Part shown: in pieces, positions 24,623 to 33,518 of the stretch
Layout of the letters: every line of letters begins with the position of its first letter
Position numbering within the stretch: position 1 is the first letter of the stretch
From: Candidatus Pyrohabitans jungbluthii
GTDB lineage: Archaea; Hydrothermarchaeota; Hydrothermarchaeia; Hydrothermarchaeales; BMS3B
DNA: 64,000 nt
Direction: 5' to 3'
Assembly (NCBI GenBank): GCA_002010065.2
Contig: MTMD02000010.1
Coordinates: forward strand, 7,478 to 71,477
Translations under genes and position numbers: made by a program
The notes under the pieces: model-generated
Seen by the model: the letters and a program-made list of their open reading frames with translations, nothing else
Databases searched by the model: none
Told to the model about the DNA's origin: nothing

Positions 24623-24901
24623 ATGGTAGAAAAAGAGATAGTGGTAAAGGCGCTGAAGGAGATTATAGATCCTCATACTGGCATAAGCGTGTACGACATG
24701 GGGCTCATCAAGGACCTGGAGGTAAACGATGGCGAGGTCTCGCTAACTTTCGTGCCCTCCTCGCCCTTCTGCCCCCTCGGAGTGCAGCTCAGTATGCAGA
24801 TAAAGGAGAAACTCGAAGGTATAGAGGGGGTTACAAAGGTTAAGGTGCGCGTCTCGGGGCATGTGCAGGAGAAAGAGCTCAACGAGATGCTCTGCAAGTA
24901 A
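24623..24901 (+). CDS. MIP18/PaaD-type iron-sulfur assembly protein (DUF59)
   Basis: The 92-aa protein shows the MIP18 fold: KEIIDPHTGISVYDMGLIKDLEV at the N-terminus, then PSSPFCPLGVQLSMQIKEKLEGI with the conserved Cys, which is proposed to take part in cluster transfer. Family members help load Fe-S clusters on target proteins; in archaea they work near ApbC/Nbp35 scaffolds. The gene is single, 38 bp after cysS. A 9-bp-stem hairpin overlaps its stop codon. Confidence 0.88.
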   Translation: MVEKEIVVKALKEIIDPHTGISVYDMGLIKDLEVNDGEVSLTFVPSSPFCPLGVQLSMQIKEKLEGIEGVTKVKVRVSGHVQEKELNEMLCK

Positions 24902-24922
24902 GGGCGCCGCACCCGCCCTTAC
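24898..24922 (+). terminator. Hairpin at the end of the MIP18 gene
   Basis: GTAAGGGCG and CGCCCTTAC form a perfect 9-bp stem around CCGCACC, overlapping the TAA stop. There is no T-run after it, so it may stabilise the 3' end rather than terminate. Confidence 0.5.
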
Positions 24923-25031
24923 CAACCCATCCTCACCATAAAGGACCAATTATCTGGTGAGACCTCCTAATTATAATCATCATCCCTGCCTCTAATGTGA
25001 AAGTGGCTCTTTAGGCAATATGGGATGATAT

Positions 25032-25517
25032 ATGAGCTTTTTCGCTCTCCTTGGCGAAATTGAGGGGCGCGAGCAGGTGCTCCGCCACGTTGCAGGGTAC
25101 TGCTCAGGCAGGGTGCTGGACGTAGCCACCGGCTCAGGTTACTTAGCGCGAAAGATTCGCGGAAGCGTTGTATGCCTGGACATCGACGCAAACGCAGTGG
25201 CGAGACTTAGCGATGTTGTGATAGGCGATGCTCGAAGGATGCCCTTCCAAAGTGAGAGCTTCGACGTCGTCGCCACCTGGTCGGCTCTGGCTCATATACC
25301 AGAATGGCATTCTGCGGTTGCGGAGATGTTCCGCGTGGCGAGGAGGCTGGTGATTACCGCCGAGCCAAAAGGAAAGCTCGCTCTGCTCGCATTTCGCGAT
25401 TTTCGGTGCAAGCATGAGCTCAGCCTTGAGGAGGTTATAGCAGAGTTTGAGCGTTTTGGGAGGGTAGAGGTGGATAACTTTGAGTTCTTCACAGTGGTGA
25501 AGGGGTGGAAGGATTAA
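25032..25517 (+). CDS. SAM-dependent methyltransferase, class I, substrate unknown
   Basis: The 161-aa protein has SAM-binding motif I GRVLDVATGSGYLARKI (about 26-42), the acidic end of strand 2 in VVCLDIDANAV, motif II IGDARRMPF (about 63-71) and ATWSALAHIPEWHSAVAEM. It is at the short end for the class and lacks a recognisable substrate domain, so the target cannot be told. GGGATGAT just before ATG can serve as ribosome binding site. It stands alone between the MIP18 and PhoU genes. Confidence 0.85.
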   Translation: MSFFALLGEIEGREQVLRHVAGYCSGRVLDVATGSGYLARKIRGSVVCLDIDANAVARLSDVVIGDARRMPFQSESFDVVATWSALAHIPEWHSAVAEMFRVARRLVITAEPKGKLALLAFRDFRCKHELSLEEVIAEFERFGRVEVDNFEFFTVVKGWKD

Positions 25518-25615
25518 GGCATCAACCGCAGGGTTTATAAAATATATGTTTATAAAATATATATAGCATATATATTTTTATAGCTTAATTTATACCTGTG
25601 AATATGTGTTCCTGG

Positions 25616-25680
25616 AGGTCTCGCCAGCTCTTTCAGAGCTGGCTTCGACTTCCCTCGTCACCCTCACTTCGTCGGGTAAC
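25616..25680 (-). repeat. Dispersed hairpin element in the leader of the PhoU gene (copy C)
   Basis: Read on the minus strand, GTTACCC (25674-25680) and GGGTGAC (25657-25663) flank GACGAAGTGA, and a second perfect hairpin CCAGCTC-TGAAA-GAGCTGG follows (25624-25642). The first part shares GTTACCCGA--GAAGTGAGGG-GACGA with 47249-47275 and the outer arms with 2400-2434 and 3357-3390. It lies between an AT-rich promoter (25540-25590) and the ribosome binding site of the next gene, so it would be transcribed in its leader. Confidence 0.55.
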
Positions 25681-25696
25681 GGTGGAGGTTCCTGTA

Positions 25697-26701
25697 ATGC
25701 AGACGCGCAAGATATACATGAGTGGCGGAAGCACCTACATAATGTCCCTGCCCAAGAAGTGGGTGCAGCGGGTTGGGCTTAGAGAAGGAGACAGCGTCGT
25801 CGTAACAGAGCGCGAGGGCGCCCTAACCATAGAGGCTCGTGAGAGGGAGGAGGAGAGCAGGGAGGTGACGATTAAAATCTCGCAGGTAGAGAGCGGCGAG
25901 GTTCTTGAAAGGCTGCTGATATCCTACTACCTGATAGGCTACGACACCATTAAAATTCTCCTCGACGACTCGCAGCACCTGAAGTACCGCGAGGTGGCGC
26001 GTAGAATACCCGACCTCCTTGTGGGCGTGGAAATTGTGGAGGATACCGACGAGGCGCTGACACTGGAGATCCTCCTCAATGAGCGCAAGATGCCCACACT
26101 AAAGGCAATGCGCAGGATAGATTTAATAGTGAGCTCAATGCTTGCAGAGCTCATACGCGTGCTGGAAGGTGAGGATGAGGCGCTGGCGAGAGATATTATT
26201 GAGCGCGAAAAGGAGGTTGACCGCCTTTATTTCTTAGTGGTGAGGCAACTCAAGGGGGCAGTGCGCTACCATCAGCTGGCTGAGAAGCTGGGCATCGCAA
26301 ATCCACGAGATGCTCTGGGCTACCGAATGGTGGTTAAGAGCTATGAGCGCATTGCTGACCACTGCGAGAACATCGTCCAGCTTTACCTCAGGCTCCTCGC
26401 GGAGGGGGGAGATGAGCTTGCAGATTGCGCAGCGCTTGCAAAGCTCGCATCTCAGGCATACAGGAAAGCCTCAAAGGCGTTTTTTGCTCTTGACATGCAT
26501 CTCGCCCATGAGGTCTTCTCCCACCTCAAAGAGATAAGGGAGCTCCAGGAGGACATACTCAACCGTCTCTTCCAGAGCAACATAAAGGCGAGCAGGGCGA
26601 TGCTCCTCAAGGGGATGATGGACAGCCTCAACAGAATCGCAAGCTACTCCAGCGACATCGCGGAGATAGCGATTAACATGAGCGTTGAGGTGCCGGGGTG
26701 A
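25697..26701 (+). CDS. AbrB-PhoU family regulator
   Basis: The 334-aa protein has an N-terminal AbrB/MazE-type DNA-binding segment (residues 1-50: MQTRKIYMSGGSTYIMSLPK then VQRVGLREGDSVVV) and a long helical PhoU part with two repeats (about 80-330; EREVDRLYFLVVRQLKGA and AYRKASKAFFALD). This architecture is the usual archaeal PhoU-like regulator, linked to phosphate uptake. ATG 25697 is chosen because GGTGGAGG lies 8 nt before it and homology begins there; an earlier GTG would read through the hairpin element. No phosphate transporter is next to it; a sensor kinase lies convergent. Confidence 0.88.
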   Translation: MQTRKIYMSGGSTYIMSLPKKWVQRVGLREGDSVVVTEREGALTIEAREREEESREVTIKISQVESGEVLERLLISYYLIGYDTIKILLDDSQHLKYREVARRIPDLLVGVEIVEDTDEALTLEILLNERKMPTLKAMRRIDLIVSSMLAELIRVLEGEDEALARDIIEREKEVDRLYFLVVRQLKGAVRYHQLAEKLGIANPRDALGYRMVVKSYERIADHCENIVQLYLRLLAEGGDELADCAALAKLASQAYRKASKAFFALDMHLAHEVFSHLKEIRELQEDILNRLFQSNIKASRAMLLKGMMDSLNRIASYSSDIAEIAINMSVEVPG

Positions 26702-26707
26702 AGGAAC

Positions 26708-28546
26708 TTATCTGTCTTTCCCCTCAATAGGCAGCACCATGTAGAAAGTGGTGCCCTTTCCAAGACCAGATTCCACCCAAATTTTACCCTTGTGGGCCTC
26801 GACAATATACCTCGCCACCGCAAGACCAGTGCCGGTGCCACCGTAGCGTCGAGTTGGACTGGGGTCGAGCTGGGTGAGGGGCTTGAAAATATCTTCAAGC
26901 CTGTCTTTCGGGATACCTATTCCCGTGTCGCTCACCGCTATCTTCACCCAGCCGTTTTCCTTTGACACCCTTACTCTGACCTCGCCGCCAGTGCGGTTAA
27001 ACTTTATTGCGTTGTCCAAGAGGTTTAAAATCACACGTTTCAGCTTAATGGGGTCAGCCACAATCTCACCGTCATAGTCCAGCTCCACCTCTATCTTCAC
27101 GTTCTTTTCTCCTGCCATCTTCTCCTTCTCTTTAACCGCGCTGCTCACCATCTCTGCAAGGCTCACACGCTTTTGCTGTAGGGTGAGGTCACCCCGCTGA
27201 ATTTTCGCCACCTGGATGAGGTCCTCAACAATATCATTAAGCCTGTAAAGCGCCTTAACCGCAGACTTGAGCTCATCCCTTCGCTCATTCTCGTCCTCCT
27301 CCATCATCGCAAGTTCAATAAATCCCTTGGCTATGGTTATAGGCGTGCGAAGCTCGTGGCTCACGTTGGCTATTATGTTGCTCTTAAGCTCGTCTATCTC
27401 CCTAAGCTCCTCGTAGGCGTGCTGCAGCCGCTCATGTGCCTGCGCTATCTCCTCAGCCATGCGGTTAAAGGACCTTGCCAGTTCCCCAAGCTCATCTTCG
27501 TCTTCGAGGCGTCTGTCCTTTACCCTAACCCGGAGGTCGCCCTTACTCATCCTCCGCGTCGCATCCACCAGTATGTTAATGGGCGTGATTATTTCCCTAC
27601 CACCTAGGTAGCTCAGTCCCAGAGCCACCACAAAGCTCAGTACAGCCACCATGGCTATCGCCCTTTCAACACTCCCCATCAAGGCGGTGAACTCCTCCTC
27701 CCTCACGCCCACTGCTAGGGCGCCTACCACCTCGCCATCTAGGTTGCGGATGGGTTCACCGATGAACGCATAGGCAGGGCCATCTTTTATTTCCATGCTC
27801 CTGTGCACTCTCCCCGCCGCGAAGTCTTCCAGGGCATCGCCTGGAATCTCTCTACCAACAACGCTGCTGCCCTCTTCCCCTGAGATTGAGGATATCACAT
27901 CTTTACCTTGAATAATGAGCATCTGCATTTCTGGAAGCTTTTCCCTTACAGAATCAGGCACCCAGCTGTCGCCGTTGAGCAGGTCCCCGGTGATTATAAC
28001 CCCCAGGACATCTCCGCTGTCGTCCAGCACTGGGGTGGCGACCAGAAGCACAAGTCCATATTCACCCGCCATAGCTTCTATTCCCTCTTTTCTGAGAACA
28101 TCCCATGGGAACAGCTCGGATGATACTACGGGCTGCTTATTCTTAACTGCTCTTTCCACGATTTTGGCATGGTAGAAGATGTCACCTGTCTTCTCGCTTC
28201 CCAGCCTGGCGACTATTCTACCCTCTGGATTTACCACCATCCAGATGTCCACGTAGGGGCGGTACTTTTTCCACTCTCCCATCTGCATCCTGAGCGCTTC
28301 CGTATCCCCAGAGGCAATCCTGGCTTTGGTATGGCGTTCAGCAGCCGCTTGGAGCATTCCATACTTCATCTGCTCCCCCCTTACATAGAACTGTATCCAC
28401 GCCAGCTCCAAGTCGTGACGCAGTTTTTGCTGAAGGCTTTCCTCAACCTTTGCTTTGGAAACAGAAATCGCCAGCATCGAGAGGGTCCCCAGGGGAATAA
28501 TTGTTACCACAAGTAAGGTCAGCATCAACTTTACCTTAATCTTCAT
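26708..28546 (-). CDS. Membrane sensor histidine kinase (extracellular Cache, HAMP)
   Basis: The 612-aa protein has TM1 (about residues 8-28), an extracytoplasmic sensor of the double-Cache type (about 35-285), TM2 (about 293-313), HAMP (about 315-370), HisKA with [16 protein letters not shown] (His near 396) and a HATPase domain with [19 protein letters not shown] and [10 protein letters not shown]. It should autophosphorylate in response to an external ligand. No response regulator lies beside it. AAGGAG lies before ATG. Its catalytic part is identical at DNA level to the kinase at 29.2-31.8 kb over a 256-nt and a 105-nt block. Confidence 0.94.
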   Translation of the reverse strand: MKIKVKLMLTLLVVTIIPLGTLSMLAISVSKAKVEESLQQKLRHDLELAWIQFYVRGEQMKYGMLQAAAERHTKARIASGDTEALRMQMGEWKKYRPYVDIWMVVNPEGRIVARLGSEKTGDIFYHAKIVERAVKNKQPVVSSELFPWDVLRKEGIEAMAGEYGLVLLVATPVLDDSGDVLGVIITGDLLNGDSWVPDSVREKLPEMQMLIIQGKDVISSISGEEGSSVVGREIPGDALEDFAAGRVHRSMEIKDGPAYAFIGEPIRNLDGEVVGALAVGVREEEFTALMGSVERAIAMVAVLSFVVALGLSYLGGREIITPINILVDATRRMSKGDLRVRVKDRRLEDEDELGELARSFNRMAEEIAQAHERLQHAYEELREIDELKSNIIANVSHELRTPITIAKGFIELAMMEEDENERRDELKSAVKALYRLNDIVEDLIQVAKIQRGDLTLQQKRVSLAEMVSSAVKEKEKMAGEKNVKIEVELDYDGEIVADPIKLKRVILNLLDNAIKFNRTGGEVRVRVSKENGWVKIAVSDTGIGIPKDRLEDIFKPLTQLDPSPTRRYGGTGTGLAVARYIVEAHKGKIWVESGLGKGTTFYMVLPIEGKDR

Positions 28547-28830
28547 TATTGTTTTCTCCTTGTGCTAATTGATACGCTTTCCCTATATAGCTTATAGGGT
28601 ATGAGGTCTGAAGAAGCAACATAAATTAAGTAATCGAATAAAATATAAACTTTTTTATAAAATAGATTTTAAATAATAATATAAAACTTCACTTTTTTAC
28701 TTTTTTATAATATAATTTCATATCGATTATATTAAAAAATATCTCAATGCTAGTCTGAGAAATCCTAACAACATATTCTTTGAAGTAGATTTTTGTTTTC
28801 CATATTCTTCTCTCCTTTAAATTTCATGAA
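28547..28830. other. AT-rich spacer without recognised gene
   Basis: This stretch is very AT-rich with long runs of A and T and several TATA-like segments (for example 28655-28680 and 28700-28730). It holds no open frame with coding character. It probably contains the promoter of the kinase at 26708-28546. Confidence 0.5.
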
Positions 28831-29036
28831 TTACTGCTTAAATATAGCACTCCTAAGGGGCTGATCGCAAAATCTATCACCTAACTCTTCCTTTCTGCGT
28901 CCGACAAGTTCCAGGGCAGCATAGTTCGCCTCGATAATTGTATGGTTGAGGACAATAACGATTACTACCTCGTCAATGGCTTGAAAACATCCTTAAGGAG
29001 TTCACTATATCTGTTTTCAAGATATCTCGGACAGGT
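28831..29036 (-). pseudogene. Decayed PAS-domain fragment of a histidine kinase
   Basis: Minus-strand translation gives ENRYSELLKDVFK (29025-28985), then after a frameshift DEVVIVIVLNHTIIEAN and YAALELVGRRKEEL, ending at TAA 28831-28833. These match the N-terminal PAS of the 855-aa kinase ([40 protein letters not shown]). The frameshift and missing GAF, HisKA and ATPase parts show it is dead. It probably arose by partial duplication of the neighbouring kinase gene. Confidence 0.75.
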
Positions 29037-29220
29037 ATAAAATCCCTGCAATGGATTCAATAAGTGAACACCTGCCGGGTGAGAAGATACCACTAAAAAA
29101 GAAGAAAGATAGGTGACTTGAGCTGTCGAAAAGAGAGAAGGAATTTGTAAAATAATATTTTATGAGTTGATTCCGCTTAATTGAAGAAAGCAAAAAATTT
29201 GGAAGAACGGCAGAAGAAAT
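29037..29220. other. Remainder of intergenic region between kinases
   Basis: No gene is seen. CTATATCTGTTTTCAAGATATC and neighbouring short repeats may be further degraded kinase sequence, but I cannot align it with confidence. Confidence 0.4.
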
Positions 29221-31788
29221 TTATCTCTTCCCTTCAACAGGCAACAAAACATAGAAGGTAGAGCCTTTTCCAAGCTCAGACTCCACCCAGATTTTGCCTC
29301 CATGCGCCTCGATTATGCGCTTCGCCACCGCAAGACCAGTGCCGGTGCCACCGTAGCGTCGAGTTGGACTGGGGTCGAGCTGGGTGAGGGGCTTGAAAAT
29401 ATCTTCAAGCCTGTCTTTCGGGATACCTATTCCCGTGTCGCTCACCGCTATCTTCACCCAGCCGTTTTCCTTTGACACCCTTACTCTGACCTCGCCGCCA
29501 GTGCGGTTAAACTTTATTGCGTTGTCCAAGAGGTTTAAAATCACACGTTTCAGCTTAATGGGGTCAGCCACAATCTCGCCCTCGTAGGCAAGCTCTAACT
29601 CAACCTTCACATTCTTCTCCTTCGCCAACTTCTCCTTCTCCTTAACCACGAGACTTATCATTTCAGCGATGCTAAGCCGCTTTTTCTCAAGGGTTAAATC
29701 TCCCCGCTGAATGCTCGCCACTTCTATAAGGTCTTCCACAATATCATTGAGCCTGTGAAGCGCCCCAACCGCAGACTTGAGCTCACTCCTGCGCTCCTCT
29801 TCGTCGTCCTCCATCATCGCAAGTTCAATAAATCCCTTGGCTATGGTTATAGGCGTGCGAAGCTCGTGGCTCACGTTGGCTATTATGTTGCTCTTAAGCT
29901 CGTCTATCTCCTTAAGCTCCTTGTAGGCGCGCTCCAGCTTTTGCTGCGCCTCCTTAAGCGGAGTTATATCTACAAATGATGCAACAACGCCCTCCACACT
30001 ACCGTTCTCGTCGCGCATCGCTGAGAGGGATAGCTGCACAGTCTTACCGGAGTGGAGTGTAGCCTCCATGGTCACAGGCTCATCTGCCACCTCGCCGCTG
30101 AGTAGCTTTCGCACCGTTTCCTCTACCTGAGCTTCCATGAAGTGTTCTCCTATGCTCGTGCCCAGAATCTCCCTCTCGCTCTTCTCCAGGTATGCCATGG
30201 CGCGCCGGTTGAAAAAGTTTATAAGCCCGTCGCCGTTGGTGGTGAGCACCGCCGCGGGTACGGTATGTACGATGCTCTCCAGCTCTCTGAAGAAATCCTG
30301 AAGTTTCCTCCGCGATTCTTCAAGGATGACCTCCGCTCGCCTGCGCTCAACCGCTGCTGTTATCATATTTGCCACCGACTGCAGGAAGTCAACATCCGCA
30401 GAGGTGAATCTTCTCCTCCGCTTAGAGTGCACCCCCATTACCCCATAAACCTTATCCCCATAAACCATTGGCACGCTTATCCCGGAGACTATGCCGTGCT
30501 CTAGGAGCAGCGCTGGTGCTCTGAAGCGTTTCTCCTTGGTGAGGTCTTCCACAATCACCGGTTTGCGTATTTGCAGAGTATAACCTGCCTGGGATTCAAT
30601 CCCGGTGCTCACAGTAGCTTTACCTACCACTCCATCACGCCAACCAACACCTGCGACGAGTCGAAGCTTATCCCCTTCAAGCCACAGAATTTTGCAGAAC
30701 TCCGCATTCATCGCTTTTGCCACAAGCTCAACGGCTTCCTGCATTAGCCTTTCAATCTCTGCTCCGCTCAGGAAAAGCTCACCAACCCTCGCCACCACCG
30801 CATGCTGGGCAGCCCTCCTCCTTGCCGCCTTCTCCGCCTGCCTCTTCTTCTCCTCATCCTCAATAGCCTTAAGCGCAAACGCAAGGTCTTCACTTACCCG
30901 CATGAGCAGCTTAATCTCCTCCTCCGTAAACACCTCGCTGGTATCGGAGTAAACACTGAGTGCGCCGTACACGCGGTCGCCGTAAACTAGGGGCACCGAC
31001 ACAGAAGATATGTATCCCCTCTTCAGGGCCTCCTCGCGCCAAGGTTTAAAGCGTGGGTCATTGGGGATGTCCCTCATAACCTGAGGTTTCTTCGTCTTTA
31101 TCGCCATGCCCGTTGGCCCCATCCCCGTCTCGGAGTCGTCATAGGTTATGCGCACAGATTCGAGATAACCTTCCTCAATCCCCGCCTTCGCTACTGGCAC
31201 AACTTCCTTGGTATCCTCCTTTACCAAGCCTACCCAGACCATTTTGTATCCTCTAACCCTGTGAAGAGTCTCACAAACCTTTTTAAAGAGGGTGTTCGCA
31301 TCTTTTTCGCGGGTAATAGCGCTGTTTATCTCGTTTATAGCTTTTAGCACGCTGTTTAAGTGCTCTATCTCTTTTTCAGCACGTTTCTGAAAGGTTACAT
31401 CCCTGTTTATCTCCACTATTCCAATAATCTTCCCACCCTTATCCCTCAGGGGAGTTGCAGAGATTTCAGAAGTCCAGGGTTCCCCTGACCCTTTTATATG
31501 TTCGTGGATGAGACCTTTAACTTCGCCTTTCTCCAGTACCCCCTCTATTGTGCATGGCACGTCCTTGCACGGCTCGCTTTTTCCATGGGCAACCTTATAA
31601 CATTTTCTGCCTATGAGCTCTTCCCCTTTGCGTCCGAAAAGTTCCAGAGCGGCAGGGTTCGCCTCGATAATTGTGTAGTCGAGGTCGATGACGATTACCC
31701 CCTCGCCCATGGCGTTGAACACATCCTCCAGAAACTCACTCCTCTCTGCTTTTGAGGGCAGTTTTTTCAAATCCTCATGTACCTCCAT
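29221..31788 (-). CDS. Soluble multidomain histidine kinase PAS-GAF-GAF-PAS-HisKA-HATPase
   Basis: The 855-aa protein has no membrane segment. Domains: PAS1 (about 20-140), GAF1 (about 155-310), GAF2 (about 335-490), PAS2 (about 505-615), HisKA with [16 protein letters not shown] (His near 637) and HATPase (about 740-853; [29 protein letters not shown]). PAS1 contains [17 protein letters not shown], a Cys/His motif seen in PAS domains that may bind a metal or heme. It likely senses an intracellular redox or small-molecule signal. No response regulator is adjacent. Its catalytic region was evidently exchanged with the kinase at 26.7-28.5 kb. Confidence 0.94.
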   Translation of the reverse strand: MEVHEDLKKLPSKAERSEFLEDVFNAMGEGVIVIDLDYTIIEANPAALELFGRKGEELIGRKCYKVAHGKSEPCKDVPCTIEGVLEKGEVKGLIHEHIKGSGEPWTSEISATPLRDKGGKIIGIVEINRDVTFQKRAEKEIEHLNSVLKAINEINSAITREKDANTLFKKVCETLHRVRGYKMVWVGLVKEDTKEVVPVAKAGIEEGYLESVRITYDDSETGMGPTGMAIKTKKPQVMRDIPNDPRFKPWREEALKRGYISSVSVPLVYGDRVYGALSVYSDTSEVFTEEEIKLLMRVSEDLAFALKAIEDEEKKRQAEKAARRRAAQHAVVARVGELFLSGAEIERLMQEAVELVAKAMNAEFCKILWLEGDKLRLVAGVGWRDGVVGKATVSTGIESQAGYTLQIRKPVIVEDLTKEKRFRAPALLLEHGIVSGISVPMVYGDKVYGVMGVHSKRRRRFTSADVDFLQSVANMITAAVERRRAEVILEESRRKLQDFFRELESIVHTVPAAVLTTNGDGLINFFNRRAMAYLEKSEREILGTSIGEHFMEAQVEETVRKLLSGEVADEPVTMEATLHSGKTVQLSLSAMRDENGSVEGVVASFVDITPLKEAQQKLERAYKELKEIDELKSNIIANVSHELRTPITIAKGFIELAMMEDDEEERRSELKSAVGALHRLNDIVEDLIEVASIQRGDLTLEKKRLSIAEMISLVVKEKEKLAKEKNVKVELELAYEGEIVADPIKLKRVILNLLDNAIKFNRTGGEVRVRVSKENGWVKIAVSDTGIGIPKDRLEDIFKPLTQLDPSPTRRYGGTGTGLAVAKRIIEAHGGKIWVESELGKGSTFYVLLPVEGKR

Positions 31789-32349
31789 ATGTTATTCCGG
31801 CTTCTGCATTACGAAATTATTTTATTATTTATATAATATGATAAATAAAAAGCTTTCTAAGATAAAATTCTACACTGGGGATTGTCTTTATTTTAAATAA
31901 GAAATAATAAGAGAATAGGAAAATTATAAAAAACACCTCTATTATCCATAAATCAACCAGGAGGTTAAGGTGTAAATCTGTAGGCAATCCCCAACTTTAT
32001 AGAAAACATAATCCTCGGAGAGTACCCCCAGAGGAAGAACATACCGAGGGTTGTGGTAAGCCGCTCGGTAGCGTTTCTCAACATCGAACTCCGCTTCATG
32101 CCATGAACGAACCCTTCTGCACCCATCTTAATGTATAGTTATAATGCCCTAATTTTTTATTAAAATTAATTCCAAACGTAATTTGGAGTTTGTATAGGGT
32201 AATCTCATGTTTTTATCCATTTTACGCCTTCGTGGACGGTCATGGACATTTATGGATGGATTTAACTCTTACCACACCATCAAGATGCTTTGGTCGTGTA
32301 GGCAAATTATAGCTCGAATGTTGCAAAGGTAGTGGCGAGGTGATTTGAA
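31789..32349. other. Non-coding region with inverted repeat and possible gene remnant
   Basis: About 560 bp without an intact gene. A plus-strand segment ending KFYTGDCLYFK-stop (31865-31900) and a minus-strand segment reading VFYKVGDCLQIY (about 31965-32005) look like inverted copies of one coding piece; both contain TGGGGATTG in opposite directions. On the minus strand a frame of about 58 codons without a start (32130 to about 31950) includes YVLPLGVLSEDYVFYKVGD, which has coding character but no recognised family. The likely reading is remnants of a gene or mobile element. GAGGTGATT at 32337-32345 is the ribosome binding site of the next gene. Confidence 0.4.
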
Positions 32350-33219
32350 ATGGAAAAGAAGAAGGTTGCAATTGCGGCACTCGCAAGCTACGCCCTGCTG
32401 CTCAGCTACACCTTCGCCATGGGCATGATGGGTGGCTATGGCATGGGCGGTGGAATGATGGGTGGCTACGGCGGCTATGGCGGAATGATGGGCGGCTATG
32501 GCGTTGCTCCAGGCTATGCTTGGGGAGACGACTACACGCAGACGAACCAGAGAGGCTTTGTTGATAGATTTCTCGGTGGCTTCCTCGGTAGAGGCTTCGC
32601 TGGCTATGGTATGGGCGCAGGGATGATGGGCGGCGCTGGCTACGGTGGAATGATGAGCGGCTATGGCATACCTAGCGGCTACAGCGGCATTATGGGTGGC
32701 TGTGGCGGCTTCTGGGGTGGCTATGCTACAGGTGAAGAGATAACCCCAGAGCAGGCAGAGGAGGCGATCGAGGACTACCTCAGCTACATCGGGGATGACA
32801 ACCTTGGAATCAGGGAGATAATGGAGTTTCAGTACAACTACTATGCCATAGTTGAGGAGAAGGATACCGGTAAGGCTGCGTTTGAGCTGCTGGTAGATAA
32901 GCGCACAGGCGTGGTTACGCCCGAGCCCGGGCCCAACATGATGTGGAACCTGAAGTATGGGCATCACAGCTTCGGCTACGCTGCAGAGAATAAGATAACC
33001 GAGGAAGAGGCTGTGAAGATAGCCCAGCGCTATCTCGACGTCTTTGCCCCCGGCTGGCAAGCGGATGAGCACGCGGATGAGTTCTACGGCTACTACACAC
33101 TGCACACCCTCGACGAGAACGGAAACATAACAGGCATGTTGAGCGTCAACGGCTTCACCGGCGAGGTGTGGTTCCACACCTGGCATGGCGAATACGAGGG
33201 CGAGGGGCACGAGGAGTAG
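32350..33219 (+). CDS. Exported Gly/Met/Tyr-rich protein with two PepSY-like domains
   Basis: The 289-aa protein has a signal peptide (KKKVAIAALASYALLLSYTFA) and then about 100 residues of Met-Gly-Tyr-rich repeats (GMMGGYGMGGGMMGGYGGYG). Two PepSY-like units follow: ITPEQAEEAIEDYLSYIG with FELLVDKRTGVVTPEPG (about 130-195), and ITEEEAVKIAQRYLDVFAPG with GMLSVNGFTGEVWFHTW (about 215-280). PepSY units are often inhibitory or binding modules outside the cell. Met-rich Gly repeats can bind Cu(I), but no copper gene is certain here. GAGGTGATTTGAA precedes the ATG. Two SHOCT-domain membrane proteins follow, probably in one operon. Confidence 0.85.
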   Translation: MEKKKVAIAALASYALLLSYTFAMGMMGGYGMGGGMMGGYGGYGGMMGGYGVAPGYAWGDDYTQTNQRGFVDRFLGGFLGRGFAGYGMGAGMMGGAGYGGMMSGYGIPSGYSGIMGGCGGFWGGYATGEEITPEQAEEAIEDYLSYIGDDNLGIREIMEFQYNYYAIVEEKDTGKAAFELLVDKRTGVVTPEPGPNMMWNLKYGHHSFGYAAENKITEEEAVKIAQRYLDVFAPGWQADEHADEFYGYYTLHTLDENGNITGMLSVNGFTGEVWFHTWHGEYEGEGHEE

Positions 33220-33247
33220 CCCTCTCGCCTTTTCAAAGGTGATGGAG

Positions 33248-33517
33248 ATGAGTGAGAAGAATACACTTGTGGCGGTAGGTTTGGGAATACTCTTCCTCAT
33301 CCTGCTCATTCCAGGCTTTGGAATGGGCGGTATGATGGGCATAGGCATGGGAATCGGCTTAGTCTTCTGGGTAGCCGTTGCTGCGCTGCTGTACTACGCC
33401 ATCATTGGCAGAGAAGAGAAAGAAAAAAGCGCACTGGAGATACTTAAGGAGAGGTATGCGAGAGGCGAAATCTCTCGCGAGGAGTACCTGAGAATGAAGG
33501 AAGAGATAGGAGGTTGA
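33248..33517 (+). CDS. Small membrane protein with SHOCT domain
   Basis: The product is about 89 aa. Two hydrophobic segments (VAVGLGILFLILLIPGFG and GIGLVFWVAVAALLYYAII) flank a Gly/Met linker (GMGGMMGIGMG), and the C-terminus is a SHOCT domain (SALEILKERYARGEISREEYLRMKEEI), a short helical unit found at the ends of many oligomerising proteins. AAAGGTGATGG supports ATG 33248. The Gly/Met linker echoes the preceding exported protein. It sits 28 nt after that gene and one base before the next SHOCT gene, which suggests one transcript. Confidence 0.82.
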   Translation: MSEKNTLVAVGLGILFLILLIPGFGMGGMMGIGMGIGLVFWVAVAALLYYAIIGREEKEKSALEILKERYARGEISREEYLRMKEEIGG

Positions 33518-33518
33518 G

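Noticed and set aside
26708-31788. CRISPR or other repeat array from the repeated sequence in the kinases
   Set aside because: The repeats are two long identical blocks inside protein-coding domains, not regularly spaced short repeats. No CRISPR array was found in the window.
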